A DNA stretch of 17,803 nucleotides from Candidatus Bipolaricaulota bacterium (GTDB lineage: Bacteria > Bipolaricaulota > Bipolaricaulia > Bipolaricaulales > Bipolaricaulaceae): contig JANXBC010000021.1 in the NCBI GenBank assembly GCA_025060555.1, positions 1 to 17,803 on the forward strand. Direction: 5' to 3'. This document shows positions 7,216 to 14,307 of this stretch, piece after piece. Made by a program: the position numbers and the translations under genes. Position 1 is the first letter of the stretch; every line of letters starts with the position of its first letter. The notes beneath the pieces are model-generated. The model was given only the letters and a program-made list of their open reading frames with translations, did not search any database and had not been told where the DNA came from.

Positions 7216-7850
7216 GCGCTCTTGGTTTCCGGCTTCTTCGCCTCAGGCGCGGCGGGAGCTTCCGGAGCTGCGGGTGCAGCCTCCACTGGCGCAGCGGGAG
7301 CCGCCACCTCCACCCGCGGCGGCACAACCACGACCACCGCGTCCTCCGGCGGAAGAAGGGGTTTCACTCCCTCCGGCCAGGGAAGATCCCGCACCAACAC
7401 AGCCTCGTCGAGGCCAAGCCTGGACACGTCCACCACGATGTGCGGCGGGATTTTCTCGGGCAGGGCCTCCACGGGGATCTCGGAGTGGATGACCTCCAGG
7501 ACTCCCCCAGCCTTCACCCCCGGGGCCTCACCCGTAAGTTTCACCGGGATCGCGATCTCCAAGGCCCGGCCGGCCTCAGGCACATAGAAATCGAGGTGCA
7601 AGAAATGCGTGGTGATGGGGTCAACTTGTACGTCCTTCACGAACACGCGGTACGTTTCGCCGTCCACCTGGATCTCCACCATGGTGGAGCGGGTGATCTG
7701 GGAGAACAAGCGGCGCACGTCGGTCTCCGCCAGGGCCACATGGACCGGGTCAAGGTGGGCTCCGTAGAGCACCGCGGGCACAAAACCCCTCCGCCGCAGG
7801 GCCCTTGCCTTCGCGTGCTGCGGCCGACGCATAGCTTTCACCGTGATCAT
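7212..7850 (-). CDS. rplY: Large ribosomal subunit protein bL25, long CTC/TL5 form
   Basis: A 5S rRNA-binding protein of the 50S subunit. The 212 residues comprise the L25 beta-barrel (about 1-90, with RGFVPAVLYG at 21-30), a second beta domain typical of CTC/TL5 (about 92-178), and a low-complexity Ala/Pro/Glu tail (about 181-212). The frame is open back to 7922, but ATG 7850 is preferred: GAGGAGGAAGAG lies directly before it and the product then starts like the family. The gap from prs is 10 bp and the ribosome-binding site overlaps the prs stop. The prs-ctc-pth order is conserved in Firmicutes. Confidence 0.93.
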   Translation of the reverse strand: MITVKAMRRPQHAKARALRRRGFVPAVLYGAHLDPVHVALAETDVRRLFSQITRSTMVEIQVDGETYRVFVKDVQVDPITTHFLHLDFYVPEAGRALEIAIPVKLTGEAPGVKAGGVLEVIHSEIPVEALPEKIPPHIVVDVSRLGLDEAVLVRDLPWPEGVKPLLPPEDAVVVVVPPRVEVAAPAAPVEAAPAAPEAPAAPEAKKPETKSA

Positions 7851-7860
7851 CTCTTCCTCC

Positions 7861-8868
7861 TCAGGGACCGTAGGCCAAAAGGTCCGTGATCGACTCGTTT
7901 TGATAAATACGGCGAATAGCATCCGCGAGGAAATGGACGATCGACACCACTTCCACGCGTGGATGCCGCCGCACCTCTTCGCTGAGATTTATGCTATCGG
8001 TGACCAAAACCTTGCGCAAGGGTGAGCGTTCCAGACGGGCTAGCGCATTGCCCACAAAGAGGCCATGGGCGCAGGCGGCATAAACCTCGGTCGCGCCCGC
8101 TTGGAGCACGGCTTCCGCCGCCTCGGCCAGCGTCCCGCCGGTGGCAAGGATGTCGTCTACAAAGAGCACGCGTTTCCCCCTCACCTCACCGATGACCTGC
8201 ACATCGGAAACACGCTCTTTCTCCCCTTTAGATCGTCGATAGGTAGCGACCACCGCCAACGGGCACTTGAAGAGCTTCCCTAATCGGCGGGCCCGCCAAA
8301 GCCCGCCCAAATCGGGGGAAGCCACCACCAAGTCCTTCATCCACTCGGGATGACGCTGGAGGATGTACTGGTGGAAGAGGGCGTCGGCGCGAAGGTGGTC
8401 CAGGGGCACATTGAAGAACCCCTGGATTTGGCCGGCGTGGAGTTCGAGGGTCACCACCCGGTCCACCCCGGCCGCCTCAAGAAGGTTAGCCACAAGGCGC
8501 GCGGAAATTGGGACCCGGCCCGTCTTCTTCCGGTCCTGGCGAGCATAGCCAAAGTACGGGATAACCGCGCAAACCGTGCGTGCCGAGGCCCGCTGCAACG
8601 CATCCACAAGAAGGAGGAGCTCCATGAGATGGTCGTTCACGGGGGGAGAGGTGGATTGGATGACGAACACGTCTTTCCCTCGCACCGTTTGACCGATCTG
8701 GACACGAATTTCCCCGTCGGGGAAGCGTCCGGGGGTGTAGTGGGGAGTGCCCGTAGTGGGGTCAGGAAGGTCGGCTTCGCAGAGGGGTAGTCCGAGGGTT
8801 TGCGCGATCGCTTGGGCCAAGGGAAGGTTAGAACTTCCTGCGATGATCCGCACGTTGTCCAAGCTCAT
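7861..8868 (-). CDS. prs: Ribose-phosphate pyrophosphokinase (PRPP synthase)
   Basis: Makes PRPP from ribose-5-phosphate and ATP for nucleotide, His and Trp synthesis. The 335 residues contain RFPDGEI (48-54), IPYFGYARQDRK (103-114), ELHAGQIQGFF (142-152), SPDLGG (184-189) and the PRPP-binding loop VLFVDDILATGGT (234-246). Two features are odd. Residues 31-47 form an insert of roughly 10 residues before FPDGE, which contributes to a length above the usual 310-320. The flexible-loop motif normally reading KRR is TYRR (209-212), so the catalytic Lys position appears to be Tyr210. ATG 8868 is chosen over 8892 because it overlaps the glmU stop (ATGA) and has AAGGAGG (8873-8879) upstream. Confidence 0.94.
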   Translation of the reverse strand: MSLDNVRIIAGSSNLPLAQAIAQTLGLPLCEADLPDPTTGTPHYTPGRFPDGEIRVQIGQTVRGKDVFVIQSTSPPVNDHLMELLLLVDALQRASARTVCAVIPYFGYARQDRKKTGRVPISARLVANLLEAAGVDRVVTLELHAGQIQGFFNVPLDHLRADALFHQYILQRHPEWMKDLVVASPDLGGLWRARRLGKLFKCPLAVVATYRRSKGEKERVSDVQVIGEVRGKRVLFVDDILATGGTLAEAAEAVLQAGATEVYAACAHGLFVGNALARLERSPLRKVLVTDSINLSEEVRRHPRVEVVSIVHFLADAIRRIYQNESITDLLAYGP

Positions 8869-10235
8869 CCTGCCTCCTTGCGGCGAGCCCAATTGGGCTT
8901 CACCACCTGCGGGCTGCGCTCCAAGGCCAAGGCGTAGGGCGGCACATCCTCGGTGATCACTGAACCCGCTCCGACTACCGCTCCTTCACCGATGCGGATG
9001 GGCGCGATCAGGCACGCATTGCTTCCGATGAACGCCCTAGCCCCGATTTCCGTGCGGAATTTTTCCGTCTTGCCGGGCTGGAAATTGCAGGTGATCGCGC
9101 CGGCGCCGATGTTTGCGGCCTGGCCAACCTCGGCATCCCCGATGTATGCCAAGTGCAGAGCTTTTGCGCCCTCACCGATTTGGGAGGCTTTGACCTCCAC
9201 GAAATTACCGATGCGCGCGCGGGCGCCAACCTTGGCCCCGGCACGGAGATGGGCATATGGCCCAATTTGTGCTTCTTCACCGATCTCCGCCCCCTCCAGG
9301 ACAGAAAACCAAATATGTGCCCCCTGGGCGACTCTTGTGTCCAAGAGGTAGGCCTGGGGGCCGATGCGACAATTCTCGCCGATCTCCGTCTCCCCAAGGA
9401 GGAAGGAACCGGGGAAGACCACAGTATCCGGGCCGACCCGCACATCCGGGCCAGGGTAAACCGCGGCTGGATCCACCACGCTCACGCCCTCGCGCATCCA
9501 CCTCTCGAGGATTCGCCAGCGCAGGATCCCCTCAATGCGAGCCAAATCCACACGGTCATTCACCCCAAGGAGAACGTCTGATTCTGGCCAGCGCACTGCC
9601 TCCACCTGCGGATAAAGGCTGGCCACAACATCGGTGAGGTAGTACTCGCCCTTCACGTTATTCGGCCTCAGCCTCTCCAGCGCTGCCCACACCGCAGGAT
9701 GATTTTCCAGACACCAAACGCCCGTGTTCACCTCGTGGATTGCCAGTTCTTTTGGGGAGGCATCGCGAGCCTCCACGACTTTTTGCGGTTTCCCTCGCTC
9801 ATCCCGCACCACCCGGCCGTAAGACCCGGGATCGGAGAGTTCTATAGTGAGGAAAGAGGCCAAAGCCCCGGTCCGGAGGTGTTGGTCCAGGAGGGCGCGC
9901 AGGGCCTGGGCTGGCACAAGGGGTACGTCGCCGGGAACGACGAAGAACCGGGGCACAGACAATGCTTCTCGTGCGGAAAGCACAGCATGTCCTGTGCCCA
10001 ATGGCTCGCGCTGGTCCACGAATTTCACCGGCCAGTGGGCGAAAGCCCTTTCGATCTCCTCTTTCCCGTGGCCGACAACCACGATCGTCTCCGTCGGGGC
10101 GAGTTCTCTTGCCGTGCGCAGGGGATATTCCAGGAGAGGAAGGCCACAGAGGGTATGCAAAACCTTTGGCCGGGCGGAGCACATCCGCGTGCCCTTCCCC
10201 GCCGCCAACACCACTACCCCAAAGGTCTGGGACAT
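8865..10235 (-). CDS. glmU: Bifunctional GlcNAc-1-P uridyltransferase / GlcN-1-P acetyltransferase
   Basis: Makes UDP-GlcNAc for peptidoglycan (and LPS if present). The 456 residues are two-domain and full length. The N-terminal pyrophosphorylase has VVVLAAGKGTRM (7-18), EPLGTGHAV (77-85), metal-binding D103 in PGDVPL, and EVNTGVW (168-174). The C-terminal left-handed beta-helix (about 252-456) has hexapeptide repeats, the acetyltransferase His in KALHLAYIGD (H361) and GAGAITCNF (377-385). It heads the eight-gene - strand run, with a promoter whose -10 ends only 11 nt before ATG 10235. No Shine-Dalgarno site is seen, so the message is nearly leaderless. glmU followed by prs matches the Bacillus gcaD-prs pair. 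Confidence 0.96.
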   Translation of the reverse strand: MSQTFGVVVLAAGKGTRMCSARPKVLHTLCGLPLLEYPLRTARELAPTETIVVVGHGKEEIERAFAHWPVKFVDQREPLGTGHAVLSAREALSVPRFFVVPGDVPLVPAQALRALLDQHLRTGALASFLTIELSDPGSYGRVVRDERGKPQKVVEARDASPKELAIHEVNTGVWCLENHPAVWAALERLRPNNVKGEYYLTDVVASLYPQVEAVRWPESDVLLGVNDRVDLARIEGILRWRILERWMREGVSVVDPAAVYPGPDVRVGPDTVVFPGSFLLGETEIGENCRIGPQAYLLDTRVAQGAHIWFSVLEGAEIGEEAQIGPYAHLRAGAKVGARARIGNFVEVKASQIGEGAKALHLAYIGDAEVGQAANIGAGAITCNFQPGKTEKFRTEIGARAFIGSNACLIAPIRIGEGAVVGAGSVITEDVPPYALALERSPQVVKPNWARRKEAG

Positions 10236-10246
10236 CTAGCCATGGG

Positions 10247-10275
10247 ACTATAGCCGTGCCCCACCTTTCTCGCAA
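10247..10275 (-). promoter_or_regulatory. Promoter of the glmU-galE operon
   Basis: Read on the - strand: TTGCGA (10270-10275), a 17-bp spacer, then TATAGT (10247-10252), which is 4/6 and 5/6 to the sigma70-type consensus with ideal spacing. Eleven bases separate the -10 from glmU ATG 10235, predicting a leader of about 5 nt. This is the best promoter in the window. Transcription start is not demonstrated. Confidence 0.65.
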
Positions 10276-10295
10276 AATTACGGGGCTTCCCAAGG

Positions 10296-10325
10296 TTGGA
10301 GCAAGGAAGGACTTCGGTCTATACT
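10296..10325 (+). promoter_or_regulatory. Promoter of trpS
   Basis: TTGGAG (10296-10301), an 18-bp spacer and TATACT (10320-10325; 5/6 to consensus). A start point 6-7 nt downstream would fall near 10332. That lies past the ATG at 10330, so the mRNA would begin at the AAGGAGG that serves GTG 10345. Divergent from the glmU promoter, with about 20 bp between them. Confidence 0.5.
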
Positions 10326-10332
10326 GGGAATG

Positions 10333-10339
10333 AAGGAGG
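10333..10339 (+). promoter_or_regulatory. Ribosome-binding site that sets the trpS start
   Basis: AAGGAGG, a perfect Shine-Dalgarno core, sits 5 nt before GTG 10345. It lies inside the frame that would be used if the ATG at 10330 were the start, and so argues for GTG 10345. Confidence 0.7.
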
Positions 10340-10344
10340 AGCCA

Positions 10345-11319
10345 GTGCGGATTTTTTCGGGTATTCAACCCACAGGAGTCCTTCATCTTGGCAATTATTT
10401 TGGCGCGATAAAGCAGTGGGTCGAGCTCCAAGAGGGAAATTTCTGTGTCTACTGTATTGTGGATTACCACGCCCTTACCAACGAAAACACTGTTCCTCAC
10501 GAGCTTCGCACGAATGTCAAGGAATTGGCATTGGACCTTTTGGCCTGTGGAATCGATCCTGAACGCTCCATCCTTTTCGTTCAATCCGCTGTGCCCGAGC
10601 ACACCGAGCTCTGCTGGATCCTTGGGTGTGTCACCTCCTTTGGGGATTTGGCGCGCATGACGCAGTTTAAGGAGAAGGCGAGGGGGCAAGAATTCGTGAA
10701 CGGCGGGCTTTTTTACTATCCTGTCCTCCAAGCGGCCGACATCCTCCTCTATTTGGCGGACCATGTGCCGGTGGGAGAGGATCAGCTTCAGCACTTGGAG
10801 CTAACCCGGCGCATCGCCCGCCGGTTCAACTGGCGGTTTGGCGAGTTCTTCCCTGAACCTGAACCGATTTTGGGGAAGGCCCCGCGCCTCATGTCCTTGG
10901 CTGACCCCATGCGAAAGATGAGCAAATCCTACGGCCCCGAGCATTACATCGGCCTTATGGAGCCCGAGGAGGAGATCTGGCGGAAGATCCGCACGGCCGT
11001 GACGGATATGGGTCTCACCCCTGGGCAAACCATGAGCCCTGGGGTGGCCAACCTCTTCACCCTGCTTGAGCTTGTGGCGCCCGCGGACGTTGTGGAGGAA
11101 TTTCGTCGCCTCCACACCGAGGGAAAGCTTCTGTACAAGGACCTAAAGGAGACGCTTTTCCGCTACCTCATGGCGGCCATGCGGCCGCTGCGCGAGCGCA
11201 GGCGAGAACTAGAGGCCAAAGGGCAGATAGAGGAGATCCTCGCCGCTGGGGCGGAGAGGGCAAGAAAGATAGCGAAAGGCGTGATCAAAGAAGTGCGGGC
11301 CCGTGTGGGCCTGGATTAA
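10345..11319 (+). CDS. trpS: Tryptophanyl-tRNA synthetase
   Basis: Charges tRNA-Trp. A class I synthetase of 324 residues from GTG 10345. RIFSGIQPTG at the N-terminus is typical of TrpRS, followed by VLHLGN (12-17, the HIGH counterpart), DLARMTQFKEK (about 101-111), PVLQAADILLY (126-136), VPVGEDQLQH (142-151) and KMSKS (191-195). An in-frame ATG at 10330 would add five residues (MKEEP). GTG is preferred because AAGGAGG precedes it by 5 nt, the family begins near this point, and the promoter -10 lies only 4 nt before the ATG. The stop TAA overlaps the converging nrdG stop in a shared TTAA, so there is no room for a terminator between them. Single-gene unit. Confidence 0.95.
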   Translation: MRIFSGIQPTGVLHLGNYFGAIKQWVELQEGNFCVYCIVDYHALTNENTVPHELRTNVKELALDLLACGIDPERSILFVQSAVPEHTELCWILGCVTSFGDLARMTQFKEKARGQEFVNGGLFYYPVLQAADILLYLADHVPVGEDQLQHLELTRRIARRFNWRFGEFFPEPEPILGKAPRLMSLADPMRKMSKSYGPEHYIGLMEPEEEIWRKIRTAVTDMGLTPGQTMSPGVANLFTLLELVAPADVVEEFRRLHTEGKLLYKDLKETLFRYLMAAMRPLRERRRELEAKGQIEEILAAGAERARKIAKGVIKEVRARVGLD

Positions 11320-12044
11320 CCTCGTATCTCAGTGGGCACAAAACGCTGAAGTTCCGGAAGGATCCGCTTTAGCTCCGTTGCGTTTAAGGCTGGGCGCCGC
11401 CAACTCTCCTCCACCAACCGCTTCTTAGGCGGGGCAAAAAATGGCTGGAGCACGTAACGTTTAGCCCCAGAAATCTCCTGGGCGATTTGGAGGAGGTCCT
11501 GGGCTGTGAGTCCCGGGGCTACGGTAGTACGTACCTCGTAGTCCGGCGCCTTTTCCGCGATCAGCTGAAAACTTCGGCAGACCGCCTCTACCACCCTTCC
11601 CGCCTCCGCAAGGCCAGTGTATTCCCCATAGCGGGCAAGCGGAGCTTTGAAGTCCAAGGCAACATAATCGAGAAGCCCCGTGGCGAGGAGGTCAGCGAGG
11701 ACCGCGGGATTGGTACCGTTGGTGTCGAGCTTCACCAAGAAGCCCAGATTTTTTAGGCGCCGAACGAAGTCGGGAAGGGAGGGGGAGAGGGTGGGCTCTC
11801 CTCCGGTGATGACCACACCATCCAAAAAACCGACTCGCTCGGCAAGCTGATTTAGGACTTCCTCGAGCGAAAGGGGCGACAAATTTTCCAAAAGCTCGGG
11901 AAGAACAAGCTCAGCATTATAACAAAAGGGGCAGCGCAAATTGCATCCCCCGAAGAACACAAGAGCGGCGAGCTTCCCAGGGTAGTCCAGGAGGGTGAGG
12001 GGCTGGACCCACACGATCTGGCCAAAAGCTTTTTTTACCGACAC
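11316..12044 (-). CDS. nrdG: Anaerobic ribonucleoside-triphosphate reductase activating protein (radical SAM)
   Basis: A radical SAM enzyme that installs the glycyl radical on NrdD. From GTG 12044 it has 242 residues: LTLLDYPGK (16-24), the 4Fe-4S cluster motif GGCNLRCPFC with CX3CX2C (C34, C38, C41), and TGGEPT (80-85) for SAM binding. LDTNGT and ALDFKAP follow as in this family. The frame is open back to 12242, but that part overlies nrdD and does not resemble the family. The chosen GTG overlaps the nrdD stop by one base (TAGTG), suggesting translational coupling; no Shine-Dalgarno site is clear. A later GTG at 12014 would also fit family length. The pairing with nrdD gives the substrate; a pyruvate-formate-lyase type activase is therefore less likely. 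Confidence 0.92.
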   Translation of the reverse strand: MSVKKAFGQIVWVQPLTLLDYPGKLAALVFFGGCNLRCPFCYNAELVLPELLENLSPLSLEEVLNQLAERVGFLDGVVITGGEPTLSPSLPDFVRRLKNLGFLVKLDTNGTNPAVLADLLATGLLDYVALDFKAPLARYGEYTGLAEAGRVVEAVCRSFQLIAEKAPDYEVRTTVAPGLTAQDLLQIAQEISGAKRYVLQPFFAPPKKRLVEESWRRPALNATELKRILPELQRFVPTEIRG

Positions 12045-14176
12045 TATGCGGAACTCGCGCTCATTGGGAGCACAGACACGTTGGGAACGAACGTAGTTCG
12101 ATCCTTGAATTCCTCTTGTTTTCCAGCGTTCCATTGCTCCACGGGGCGGAGGTAGCCCACCACGCGGGAATAAACCTCCGTGTGTTCCCCACAAATTGGG
12201 CAAACCTCCTGTGCTCCCACGAGATACCCATGGCTTGGGCACACGGAAAAGGTCGGGGTGAGGGTGAGGTATGGGATGCGGAAACGCTCGAAGATGCGGC
12301 GGACCAAAATTTTCGCAGCCTCGGGAGAAGGCGCCTTCTCGCCAAGCCAGATATGAAACACCGTGCCCCCTGTGTACCGGATCTGCAAGGGTTCCTGAAG
12401 CCGCAACGCCAGGAAAAGGTCGTCCGTATAGTTAACGGGGAGCTGGGAGGAGTTGGTGTAATACGGGGGAGCACCGCGTTCCCGCACAGCCCGCTCGTTG
12501 GCCACGATGATCTTGGGATAGCGTTTTTTATCGATCATAGCCAAGCGGTAACTCGCTCCTTCAGCCGGGGTGGCTTCCAAATTCCACAGATGACCGGTGG
12601 CCTCCTGGAAGGCCACAAGCTTCTCGCGCAGGTGGTCAAGAACGCGGATGGCAAAAGAGATCCCCTCAGGTTCAGCGATGGTGCACCCAAGGAGGTTCAG
12701 GCAGGCCTCGTTGAGGCCAATCACCCCGATGGTGGAGAAGTGGTTTTTCCAATATTCGCCGGTGAGTTCCTTGATCGAGCGCAAATAGAACTTGGAGTAG
12801 GGATACAGTCCCTCCTCAGTGAGGCGCTCCAAGAATTTGCGCTTGATGATCAGCGATTTCCCCGCCAGTTGTAGCAGGCTATCCAGGCGTTCCAAGAACT
12901 CTTGCTCATCACGGGAGAGGAAAGCCAGGCGTGGGAGGTTAAGGGTAACCACGCCGATGGAGCCGGTGAGCGGGTTTGAGCCGAATAAGCCCCCTCCCCG
13001 ATAGCGCAACTCCCGCAGATCTAAGCGCAATCGACAGCACATGCTCCGCGCATCCTCAGGCTTCATGTCGGAGTTTATGAAGTTGGCAAAGTATGGGATG
13101 CCGTAGCGAGCGGTCATCTCCCAAATCGGGGCAAAATGTGGCTCCTCCCAGGGAAAGTCGGGGGTGACGTTGTAGGTGGGGATGGGGAAGGTGAAGACCC
13201 GGCCTTTGGCATCGCCTTCGGCCATGATTTCAGCAAAGGCTTGATTGAACATTTTCATTTCCCTTACGAATTCCCCATATTGAGCGCGGAGGGGCTCTCC
13301 GCCCACAATGGCCGGGAGGCTCGCAAGGTGTTCAGGTGGCCGCAGATCCAAAGTCACGTTGGTGAACGGGGTTTGGAAACCCACGCGCGTGGGGACGTTC
13401 AAGTTGTACACGAACTCCTGGAGAGCCTGCTTCACTTCCCGGTAAGAGAGGCCATCGCTGGCGATGAAGGGGGCAAGCAGGGTATCGAGGTTAGAGAGGG
13501 CCTGCGCCCCGGCGGCTTCGCCTTGCAGGGTGTAGAGGAAGTTTACGGCCTGAAGAAGGGCGGTGCGGAAATGTTTAGGCGGGCGCGACTCCACTTTCCC
13601 CCGCACCCCCCGGAACCCCACGGCCAAAAGATCGGCGAGATCCCAACCAACGCAATAGGGGCCGAGCGTCCCAAGGTCGTGGATGTGGAAATCCCCGCAT
13701 TCGTGGGCCTCGCGAATGGCAGCGGGATAGACTTGGGAAAGCCAGTAGCGGCTGATGATCTTCTCCGTGAGGAAGACGTTCAAACCCTGAAGAGAGAAGG
13801 CCATGTTGGAGTTTTCCCGCACGCGCCAGTCCTGGCCGTTGAGGTAGGTCTCCACAAGGGCGGGATCGATGAGCTCCTGGATCTCCCGCATCCTTTTGTG
13901 CTGCTCGCGGTAGACGATGTAGGCCCGCGCCGCCTCCGGGATCCCCGAGGTCATGAGGACTTCTTCCACCGCATCTTGGATTTCCTCCACGTGGGGTGGG
14001 CCAAAGAGCGGGCCGAACCGGCCCTCAAGGATGCGCTCCACCCGCAGGGCGAGATCCTGGGCCAAGAGAGGATCATCCCGCCCCACTTCCCGCAAGGCTG
14101 CCAGGATCGCCGCGGCGATCCGGCTGCGTTCGTAAGGCACAATGCTCCCGTCCCGTTTGCGGACGTACTCAATCAT
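12044..14176 (-). CDS. nrdD: Anaerobic (class III) ribonucleoside-triphosphate reductase
   Basis: Reduces NTPs to dNTPs in anaerobic cells through a glycyl radical. The 710 residues begin with an ATP-cone allosteric domain (about 1-95, VRKRDGSIVPYERSRI). The catalytic barrel has candidate active-site cysteines in GPYCVGWDL (C175) and SMCCRLRLD (C380/C381), and GSNPLTGSIGVVTLNLPR (399-416). The C-terminal zinc site is CPSH...CPIC (C646, H649, C659, C662), and the radical site is WNAGKQEEF with G685 near the end. All key residues look intact. ATG 14176 is preferred to TTG 14206 because the ATP-cone starts there. No Shine-Dalgarno site is visible. nrdG follows at once. An oxygen-sensitive enzyme implies anaerobic growth. 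Confidence 0.96.
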   Translation of the reverse strand: MIEYVRKRDGSIVPYERSRIAAAILAALREVGRDDPLLAQDLALRVERILEGRFGPLFGPPHVEEIQDAVEEVLMTSGIPEAARAYIVYREQHKRMREIQELIDPALVETYLNGQDWRVRENSNMAFSLQGLNVFLTEKIISRYWLSQVYPAAIREAHECGDFHIHDLGTLGPYCVGWDLADLLAVGFRGVRGKVESRPPKHFRTALLQAVNFLYTLQGEAAGAQALSNLDTLLAPFIASDGLSYREVKQALQEFVYNLNVPTRVGFQTPFTNVTLDLRPPEHLASLPAIVGGEPLRAQYGEFVREMKMFNQAFAEIMAEGDAKGRVFTFPIPTYNVTPDFPWEEPHFAPIWEMTARYGIPYFANFINSDMKPEDARSMCCRLRLDLRELRYRGGGLFGSNPLTGSIGVVTLNLPRLAFLSRDEQEFLERLDSLLQLAGKSLIIKRKFLERLTEEGLYPYSKFYLRSIKELTGEYWKNHFSTIGVIGLNEACLNLLGCTIAEPEGISFAIRVLDHLREKLVAFQEATGHLWNLEATPAEGASYRLAMIDKKRYPKIIVANERAVRERGAPPYYTNSSQLPVNYTDDLFLALRLQEPLQIRYTGGTVFHIWLGEKAPSPEAAKILVRRIFERFRIPYLTLTPTFSVCPSHGYLVGAQEVCPICGEHTEVYSRVVGYLRPVEQWNAGKQEEFKDRTTFVPNVSVLPMSASSA

Positions 14177-14187
14177 GGCTGCCCGTG

Positions 14188-14216
14188 AGCGTACCGCAGT
14201 GCCCAACCCTTGCCAA
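14188..14216 (-). promoter_or_regulatory. Possible nrdD promoter
   Basis: On the - strand, TTGGCA (14211-14216; 5/6) is followed after 17 bp by TACGCT (14188-14193; only 3/6). The -10 end is 11 nt from ATG 14176, the same distance as in glmU. The -10 is poor, so this is tentative. No NrdR box pair was recognised. Confidence 0.3.
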
Positions 14217-14241
14217 GAGGACGTTCGTCACTGGACCCCTC

Positions 14242-14269
14242 TTGCGAAAGCGTTTCCTTGGGATAAGCT
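14242..14269 (+). promoter_or_regulatory. Possible rpsT promoter
   Basis: TTGCGA (14242-14247) repeats the -35 of the glmU promoter; after 16 bp comes TAAGCT (14264-14269; 3/6). If used, transcription would start near 14276 and the first arm of the interleaved repeats would not be in the mRNA. No better promoter is visible between nrdD and rpsT. Confidence 0.25.
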
Positions 14270-14289
14270 TCGCTTTCAGATTCCCAAGG
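14246..14289 (+). repeat. Two interleaved perfect inverted repeats in the rpsT leader (pseudoknot topology)
   Basis: Arm A GAAAGCG (14246-14252) pairs with A' CGCTTTC (14271-14277); arm B CCTTGGGA (14256-14263) pairs with B' TCCCAAGG (14282-14289). The order A-B-A'-B' with 3-, 7- and 4-nt connectors is that of an H-type pseudoknot. It ends 18 nt before the rpsT start. It could be an RNA element controlling S20 synthesis, or a double DNA operator shared with divergent nrdD. Confidence 0.45.
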
Positions 14290-14292
14290 GCA

Positions 14293-14302
14293 AAGGGGTG
14301 AT
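14293..14302 (+). promoter_or_regulatory. Shine-Dalgarno-like site serving the ATT start of rpsT
   Basis: AAGGGGTGAT resembles the extended anti-16S sequence AAGGAGGTGAT with one base missing. The GGGG run ends 9 nt before ATT 14308, a suitable spacing. The ATG at 14301 overlaps the site itself and is in another frame, so the site cannot serve it. Confidence 0.5.
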
Positions 14303-14307
14303 GCGCT

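Noticed and set aside
9799..10794. A 331-codon - strand frame covering the start of glmU and the start of trpS
   Set aside because: Its sequence overlies two well-supported genes in other frames and crosses both promoters; its product shows no recognisable motifs.
12045..12242. A 66-residue N-terminal extension of NrdG
   Set aside because: It overlaps nrdD in another frame, is Gly/Pro/Arg-rich without family similarity, and the GTG overlapping the nrdD stop gives a normal NrdG.
13136..14188. A 350-codon open frame on the + strand opposite nrdD
   Set aside because: It is fully antisense to nrdD, whose motifs are intact from end to end, and its translation resembles no family. Long antisense frames are common in GC-rich genes.
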